Origin: Gracilariopsis chorda
Lineage: Eukaryota; Rhodophyta; Florideophyceae; Gracilariales; Gracilariaceae
NCBI GenBank assembly: GCA_003194525.1
Contig: NBIV01000171.1
Span: 62,001 to 126,000 of the forward strand
Direction: 5' to 3'
Length of the DNA: 64,000 nt
The first letter of the stretch is position 1. Each line of letters begins with the position of its first letter. The notes below the pieces were generated by a model that saw only the letters and a list, made by a program, of their open reading frames with translations, did no database searches and had not been told where the DNA came from. The position numbers and the translations under genes are program-made. This document shows positions 58,717 through 64,000 of the stretch, in pieces.

Positions 58717-59528
58717 TGTTGATGTTAGCACATAGTCGAGTGCCAGGTAGTCCTGGGACATTATCCTGCAACACTTGGAAACAAAGTTTCATATAGTGGG
58801 GGGCTGTTTTTGGGACCTGCTCTACAAAAGCGCATATGCGTGTGTTCTCAAACCCAACGTGAAACGGGCATATGATTGGCTACTGCAAATACTCATATGC
58901 AACGTATTGGTTACAAGTGTTATGCATTCTATGGGTCCTGGGCACGGACCTGGCCACTTGGCATACGGTGAATGGGCATGGTACTGAAGAATATGTGTGG
59001 CTACATGTGGTTTACAGGTATATGGAAGTGTGTCATGTTTGCGGTTGTGCAAGCAAGCACGTGCCATGCACGCAACACAGCTATGGTATGTACATGGATG
59101 CGGTGGCATGTGTATTTGTGCTTTGTCATTGTCATGATGATGCGAGGAAGTGTTTATACAGTGCTGCAGCATGCTGACACATTGTTGGCATGTCCGGTTC
59201 ACTTATTGTGCGTTGTTGGCTGCTTGTTTCACTTGGACTGCATTGTTGTAATGTGTTGTTATGTTGTTATGCATGGTTGTACATAGCTGTAATCAGTGTG
59301 TGCAACCTTTATTGTGTTATGTCTGTTTATGATTGGTAGTATTGGGTGTCCCCACTTAGTGGTGTAGGGTTTTCTTGTAATGGTAGAGCGAAGTACATGT
59401 GCAATATAAGACTCTGAAGTCACAGTACCAAGTAATCTCGCCCCAAGCCCGGCAACCTTCACTCTTTTTTTTCTTTCTTTCTTTCCTTTTTCATTTCCGC
59501 CGAAGCCCAACTATCGTTTACATCATCA
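58717..59528 (+). repeat. 5' LTR of the last Copia copy, 812 bp
   Basis: TGTTGATGTTAGCACATAG...CATCATCA. The TATA position reads CAATATAAG (about 59401). Confidence 0.84.
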
Positions 59529-59545
59529 GGACATGGGCCCAGAGC
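59529..59545 (+). promoter_or_regulatory. half-tRNA primer-binding site, two changes
   Basis: GGACATGGGCCCAGAGC against the common GGTTATGGGCCCAGAGC. Confidence 0.75.
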
Positions 59546-59613
59546 GTCGATATTTTGCAGACGTCGCGCTCTTTTGACTTACTTTTCGTTGGATTCATCT
59601 TCTTGCGCAGATC

Positions 59614-59781
59614 ATGTTTGCGAGTCTTGTGGAAGTATTTGGTGCTGTGGTGAAAGTAGGCAAAGCGGTCAGAGACACCTTCTCTGGTAAGCCGACCTGC
59701 GCCTGTTCCGATCCCGGCTCCATTGCTTCAGCGCACAAGGAAGACCGCGCTATTTTCCTGCAAGTGTCTAGCAGGGGTTAA
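59614..59781 (+). CDS. 55-codon upstream ORF in an unusual Copia leader
   Basis: ATG at 59614 starts a frame with VEVFGAVVKVGKAVRDTF and TCACSDPGS, ending in TAA at 59779. Its last codons overlap the start of the conserved leader element. The other leaders lack this roughly 160-bp stretch, so it was acquired by this copy. Translation is unproven. Confidence 0.3.
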   Translation: MFASLVEVFGAVVKVGKAVRDTFSGKPTCACSDPGSIASAHKEDRAIFLQVSSRG

Positions 59782-59971
59782 CTGGTGAACGCTTATCGCG
59801 ACAGCTACTAACCTCCCTGGGACGACACGTACGGATTGTAAAGCCCCTCGTTCTGAAGTGCGTAGAACAGGGTAGGTCAAGAAGAATTTCGTACCTCACC
59901 TGGAGAGAGTTATCAGGGTCCAGGGGTTCAACCCTTAGGGTAGCGGAGGTAGTTTCTCCCGTCAGTGCGCC
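59780..59971 (+). promoter_or_regulatory. conserved structured leader element, copy h
   Basis: AACTGGTGAACGCTTATCG...GTCAGTGCGCC. The GTTCT/AGAAC stem is the same as in the lineage-1 copy, and GGGTTCAACCC and GGAGGTAGTTTCTCC are present. Confidence 0.7.
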
Positions 59972-60319
59972 AGCCTTTACGAAGTTATTTTCATTTCCGG
60001 GTTTGCTTCAGAGCTACTCGTGAGTATACTCCAGGCGTAGAGGACCTGACCTCCGCCTGTGATTCGCGTACCAGACGCGTCTGGACGAGCGTTGAGACTT
60101 GGTTACACGGTCTCCGCTGGCGCCCTCGCTGTTGAGTGTTGAGATACTCCGCTCCAGTTCCCTCCTTATAGTGTGACATCAGCTGCAAGTCAATAGCTGC
60201 ATAGCGATCAGGCATTCATATTAGCTTCTGGTCAACTTTCTAAGCATCGAGTCCCTCACTCTGCTTCATTTTCATTTCATTTGGTTTAATTTTTTGGTGG
60301 TTGATCTCCTTCTGGAACA

Positions 60320-61332
60320 ATGTCTGACTCCGAAGTTGAGTCCGAAACCACCTCTGGTGGGAAGATCCCACGCTTCCATGGTAAGCGAGGTGAAGATTAC
60401 CCCCTATGGCGACACCGTCTACGTGCCGCGTGTCGAATTAAAGGTGTCTGGAATGTGGTTATGTCCAGTTCGGAGGAGTTATCTAGTGCCACAATGACAC
60501 AAGCGTCTGTTTCTAGTGCGACCCAGACACCCTCCCGTATACTTGCAAAGCGCGAAAAGGCATGTGCAATCATCATTTGTGCACTTGGTGATGCCCCACT
60601 GCGTGTAGTCATGGATGTGGATGATGACCCTGGTCGCATGCTTCAACTACTTGATGCGAGATATGCCTCCAACAGGACTGTGTGTCGTATAGCTGTGCAG
60701 ACTCAGCTGTTCAGAATGTCATACAAAGGCCAAAACATGTCTGAGTATGTGGACCAGTTTGCCTCTCTGTTCTGGCAGCTGGACCGCATGGGCAAGGATG
60801 CGGCTATACCTGAGTCTCACAAGGCACCTATTCTTCTGGCCTCTATTGACCCCAACTGCTCTTTGGAGTCAACTGCAGCAGCACTTAGGACCAAGGAGAT
60901 CTCCGAACTGACATGGGACTATGTGGCGACAACCCTGATTGATGAATATAATGCTCGTCAAATGGGTTCAGGTAGTTCCAGTAGAGGTCTTAATCGCAAA
61001 AAGAACAGGTAAAAGGGTGGTGCCCGAATAAGTGGACACAGCAAATCATCGATTGGTAATGAAAATGATGGTAACGCGTCAGATTCGACCACTGTTAACG
61101 ACCCCACTGGTCGTGCGTATGCTGCTGGAAGCAGAAAAGGGTACCACTGCACCTTCTGCGACCGTGATGGACATACTCAAGACCGATGTCACTTGAATCC
61201 CGACAACCCTGACAACCATCTGCCACAAGCAATCTTGGACCAGCTGAGGGCGAACGCAGTTGAGAAGCCAAAGCGTTCTGGGAAGTCATCCAGTAGAGCG
61301 TCCAAAGTTGAGATTGCTGCTGTCGCTAGTGA
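60320..61332 (+). pseudogene. Copia gag, cut by a Harbinger insertion
   Basis: The start is MSDSEVESETTSGGKIPRF. Gag is open for 230 codons to a TAA at 61010 (KKNR-stop-KGGARI). It is then open again through an intact CCHC (CTFCDRDGHTQDRC) to AAVASE, where gag similarity ends at about 61333. The rest of the copy is expected to the right of the window. Confidence 0.82.
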
Positions 61333-61827
61333 GGGCCGTTCTAAACAAGCCTGATCTGCTCATGTTCTGATCGGGTTTTATTGAAAGTTTTTTTTTTCTT
61401 CTGTAAGCGCATAATCTTACGCGCCCTATGCCCGACGCCGGTCCACTTTGAGATGACCCGGCAAACACTAGCACCGCAGTCGAAAATCTCTGCATCCCCC
61501 TTGCCACGACGTCGCAAAAATCTGCACCTTTCTCTTGCCACGACTCTGCAAATCCATGCACATCTCTTGCTTCCCTTCCCAAATCCCTACACCGACCCTT
61601 TGCCACACATTCTCAAGTCTCTGCACCCCCACATAGCCCACAATGTCCAGGATCGCAACCCCAAGCCTATTTTTCATGTCATATCCACGAACCACCTCAT
61701 AAGAAGACTGGAGCCAACAAACCAGATTGCAGTCAACAGATGCTCTTTCATATCGAACCTTTCTCTCCGCGCATTGAATCCATCACTAAAGGTGCAACCC
61801 TTATCCTTCTTTTTCATCCTTTACACG

Positions 61828-63099
61828 ATGGAGTTGCAACCTCTCTTTGAGTGGCAAAACTCGCAGTCGATGATCGAAGAGTTTGCTGCTGCTTCTTGTG
61901 CGGTCGTAGTAGGACATATTGCTACCCACAATAATCAGAAAAGGAAAGCTAATGTCATGCATATGCCATTTCCCCTACGGAAGGACATAACCTTCGATGG
62001 TATTGCTGCAATACTGAACGAGCGATGCTTCAAACGCGCATTCCGGGTAAGTAGAGATTCTTTTTATCGTCTTCTGGGTTATGTCAAACCATCAATATCT
62101 AAGGACACTAGCATGAGGACACGTTATGGTAGAACTACAGTTCTCGCCGATATTCGGCTCGGAATTACCTTACGGATGCTAGCAGGTGCTAGTTATCTTT
62201 ATGTAATGATGTGCTTCAGAGTAGGCGCATCTACGGTGTACGACATATTTCATGACACATTTCTGGAGCTTATGAAGGTGATGAAGCTACCAGGACTACC
62301 AACCTCATTTCAAGGGCTCCACAAGCTCTCTCAGAGTTTTAAGTACTCTCGGTCTTCACCAAGTCCTTTTTCCCGATGCATTGGAGCATTGGACGGAATT
62401 TCAGTTCGCATTAGAAAGCCCGCACGATATCTTAACCCAGCAGCGTTTTACTGTCGAAAAGGATTTTATGCCCTTCCTGTGCAGGCTTTGGTAGATGGAT
62501 CTTACCGTGTCCTCAGCTATTCAGCGCGATGTGTGGGCTCAACACATGATGCTCTCGCCCATGCAGTGTCCAGCCTTGGTAAGTTTTTGGAGAAACATGG
62601 ATTACGTTCTGAGTTTTGGATCGTGGGTGATGAGGCATACGTATGTACAGAAAGCCTTATCACCCCGATACCTCTTTCCGAACTGGTAGGTCCATATGAA
62701 GATTCATTCAATTTCTACTTATCATCGTTAAGGATTCATGTAGAGCAGGCGTTCGGAATGCTTGTGGCTAGATGGCGAATGTTACAGAACACGCTCCAGT
62801 ACTCTGTCTACATCAGCGCACGGATCATATGCCTGTGCATGAAATTGCACAACTTTTGTTTAGAAACTAGGGTGCAAACTGTAACGAGATTACGGCAGGA
62901 AGAAAAGGTTCAATGTGAGATTGAAATACAGGACTGGTATGCTTGTTGTAAAGAGGACAACAACATGCAAGTGCTGCAGCACAACCATGGCCGGACCCAA
63001 GGTGTCTCGAGAAAAAGGGAAGAGCTGGTATCGATTATTCGCCAAAAAGAACTCCGCTGCTCCTCCCTCTATGGTGTCCCGCAAGATGAAAGGGAATAA
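61828..63099 (+). CDS. PIF/Harbinger (HARBI1-like) DDE transposase
   Basis: 423 residues from the ATG at 61828; the frame is open further up but low in complexity and without conserved content. The N-terminal half is helical, with a helix-turn-helix-like part (RTTVLADIRLGITLRMLAGA). The DDE nuclease follows: Asp189 in CIGALDGISVRI, Asp268 in IVGDEAYV, Glu306 in VEQAFGMLVARW, plus RKGFYALPVQALVD and GSTHDALA typical of the DDE_Tnp_4 family. Length and motif spacing are normal. It would cut the element at its inverted repeats together with a Myb-like partner. No stop or frameshift is present. Confidence 0.9.
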   Translation: MELQPLFEWQNSQSMIEEFAAASCAVVVGHIATHNNQKRKANVMHMPFPLRKDITFDGIAAILNERCFKRAFRVSRDSFYRLLGYVKPSISKDTSMRTRYGRTTVLADIRLGITLRMLAGASYLYVMMCFRVGASTVYDIFHDTFLELMKVMKLPGLPTSFQGLHKLSQSFKYSRSSPSPFSRCIGALDGISVRIRKPARYLNPAAFYCRKGFYALPVQALVDGSYRVLSYSARCVGSTHDALAHAVSSLGKFLEKHGLRSEFWIVGDEAYVCTESLITPIPLSELVGPYEDSFNFYLSSLRIHVEQAFGMLVARWRMLQNTLQYSVYISARIICLCMKLHNFCLETRVQTVTRLRQEEKVQCEIEIQDWYACCKEDNNMQVLQHNHGRTQGVSRKREELVSIIRQKELRCSSLYGVPQDERE

Positions 63100-63375
63100 A
63101 CGATCAATGGCACACCACGGCGAACATATACTCTCACTATGACTGCCCTCCACTCACGATAGTGCGCGAACAATACATTCTCCGATCCCCCACCGAACAT
63201 CCCCTCCTCGATGTCGCATGCCAGCAACTGCCGCGCGATGACAACGCTGCCCCCCTGTCGTCCACGGAATCCACGGCAGTGTAGACAACTTCAATGAATA
63301 CTTGGGATGGCATGTTAGAAACGTTCAGCGGGAGTCATTCACCCTTTTTTCGTTTTAATTCAAAGCCTCACTCCC

Positions 63376-63933
63376 ATGTTAGATCCGTGGATGCATGCAG
63401 CATCTCAAGAGACGAGAGCGGAAGCAGCGTCAGGTCTCGATATCCAAAAAACAAAAGTTAGGAATTTGGCAATGGCAAATCGGAGGAAGGCAGCAGCGGC
63501 CAGACAAGCTGCAAAACTGAAGGCTTCGGACGGGAGCCGAAGCCTTATTTCTCAAACAGTTCAAGATGGGGACTCCGCTTCCGCCGTCGAAGGACGTTAT
63601 GATTTTTCTGTCATACACCAGAAGGTTGCCGCTGCCATTGGATCCCTAGCTGCAAGATGGTCATCCGATGAGCTTTCCCTTCTGTTGGTTTTAGGAAAGT
63701 ATCTACGGAGTGAGTTTTTCAGGGCTAGACAACTCGCTTGTCAAATATGTGAAGTATGGGCTCTGAAGTCCAAGGATGCCTTGTATGTACTACCAGACGA
63801 AATAGCTGCATCTATAAGAACGCTTTTGTCACCTAATGCGAATACGCTGTTCTCACTCTTCTGTCTCCGATGCGTTTTCGATGGCATATCCATCTGGGGA
63901 TGGCAGCTTATGGCTACTCCTCTGTTTTCTTAG
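63376..63933 (+). CDS. possible Myb/SANT-like partner protein of the Harbinger element
   Basis: 185 residues: a basic, Ala-rich N-terminal part (MANRRKAAAARQAAKLKA) and a segment AARWSSDELSLLLVLGKYL that resembles the first helix of a Myb/SANT or trihelix domain. The position, same strand and 276 bp downstream of the transposase, fits the second Harbinger gene. The stop at 63931 may lie in an intron or be real; similarity is too weak to be sure. Confidence 0.4.
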   Translation: MLDPWMHAASQETRAEAASGLDIQKTKVRNLAMANRRKAAAARQAAKLKASDGSRSLISQTVQDGDSASAVEGRYDFSVIHQKVAAAIGSLAARWSSDELSLLLVLGKYLRSEFFRARQLACQICEVWALKSKDALYVLPDEIAASIRTLLSPNANTLFSLFCLRCVFDGISIWGWQLMATPLFS

Positions 63934-64000
63934 TGAGGAGTGATGCGGACAACCCTCTGTATCTCCATGTACCGTTTCGGCATCCTCATCCCAATGTTTG

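Larger units (their letters stand above)
61333..64000 (+). mobile_element. PIF/Harbinger DNA transposon, left end and coding region
   Basis: The left end, inserted in Copia gag, starts GGGCCGTTCTAAACAAGCC. No complementary right end is found up to 64000, so the element leaves the window. Two plus-strand frames (61828-63099 and 63376-63933) fit the two-gene plan of the superfamily. The transposase is unbroken, which suggests recent arrival. Confidence 0.75.

Noticed and set aside
1-64000. CRISPR arrays, rRNA or tRNA genes, bacterial operons
   Set aside because: None seen; introns and transposon types indicate a eukaryotic nuclear genome.

Overview
The window reads as a nuclear, eukaryotic, transposon-rich genome. 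My best guess is a florideophyte red alga: a secreted alpha-carbonic anhydrase, an RWP-RK factor and a GT92-like glycosyltransferase are separated by kilobases, introns are few and short (60, 64 and 101 bp, all GT-AG), and Copia elements dominate. This is an inference from gene content; no rRNA, tRNA or organelle gene pins the species.

Left part (1-10.4 kb), host-like. A divergent pair opens the window: a two-exon RWP-RK gene on the minus strand (337-1146) and an alpha-carbonic anhydrase on the plus strand (1642-2559) with a TATA box. A two-exon GT92-like glycosyltransferase follows (6534-8299). The spacers hold a near-perfect 55-bp palindrome, a G-run and a small inverted repeat, but no convincing further gene.

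Middle (10.4-20.7 kb). A complete young Copia element of lineage 1 lies at 10371-16336 (minus). It has 156-bp LTRs differing at one base, a 5-bp target duplication, and a gag-pol frame whose only lesion is a TGA at a gag tryptophan position. Its 1.4-kb leader carries 81-bp C-rich tandem repeats and strong hairpins. After it come a broken unknown gene (17.3-18.2 kb), a Tc1/mariner transposase remnant (19.0-19.4 kb) and a Copia pol fragment.

Right part (20.7-61.3 kb): a nest of a second, diverse Copia lineage (lineage 2; LTRs about 780-825 bp). Its primer site is complementary to the anticodon arm of initiator tRNA-Met, the half-tRNA mode known from Drosophila copia. Copies are in tandem sharing LTRs, nested (one complete 6546-bp minus copy sits inside an LTR with a CTTTT duplication), and split by other insertions. 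One subfamily shares two internal deletions and looks like a non-autonomous derivative. A structured leader of about 190 nt is shared by lineage 1 and lineage 2; eight copies are present. One minus copy is interrupted in gag by a 6.5-kb insert carrying a decayed Mutator-like (MULE) transposase, a Ulp1-type cysteine protease and an adenosylhomocysteinase pseudogene.

Right end (61.3-64.0 kb). A PIF/Harbinger transposon with an uninterrupted transposase gene interrupts another Copia gag and runs off the window.
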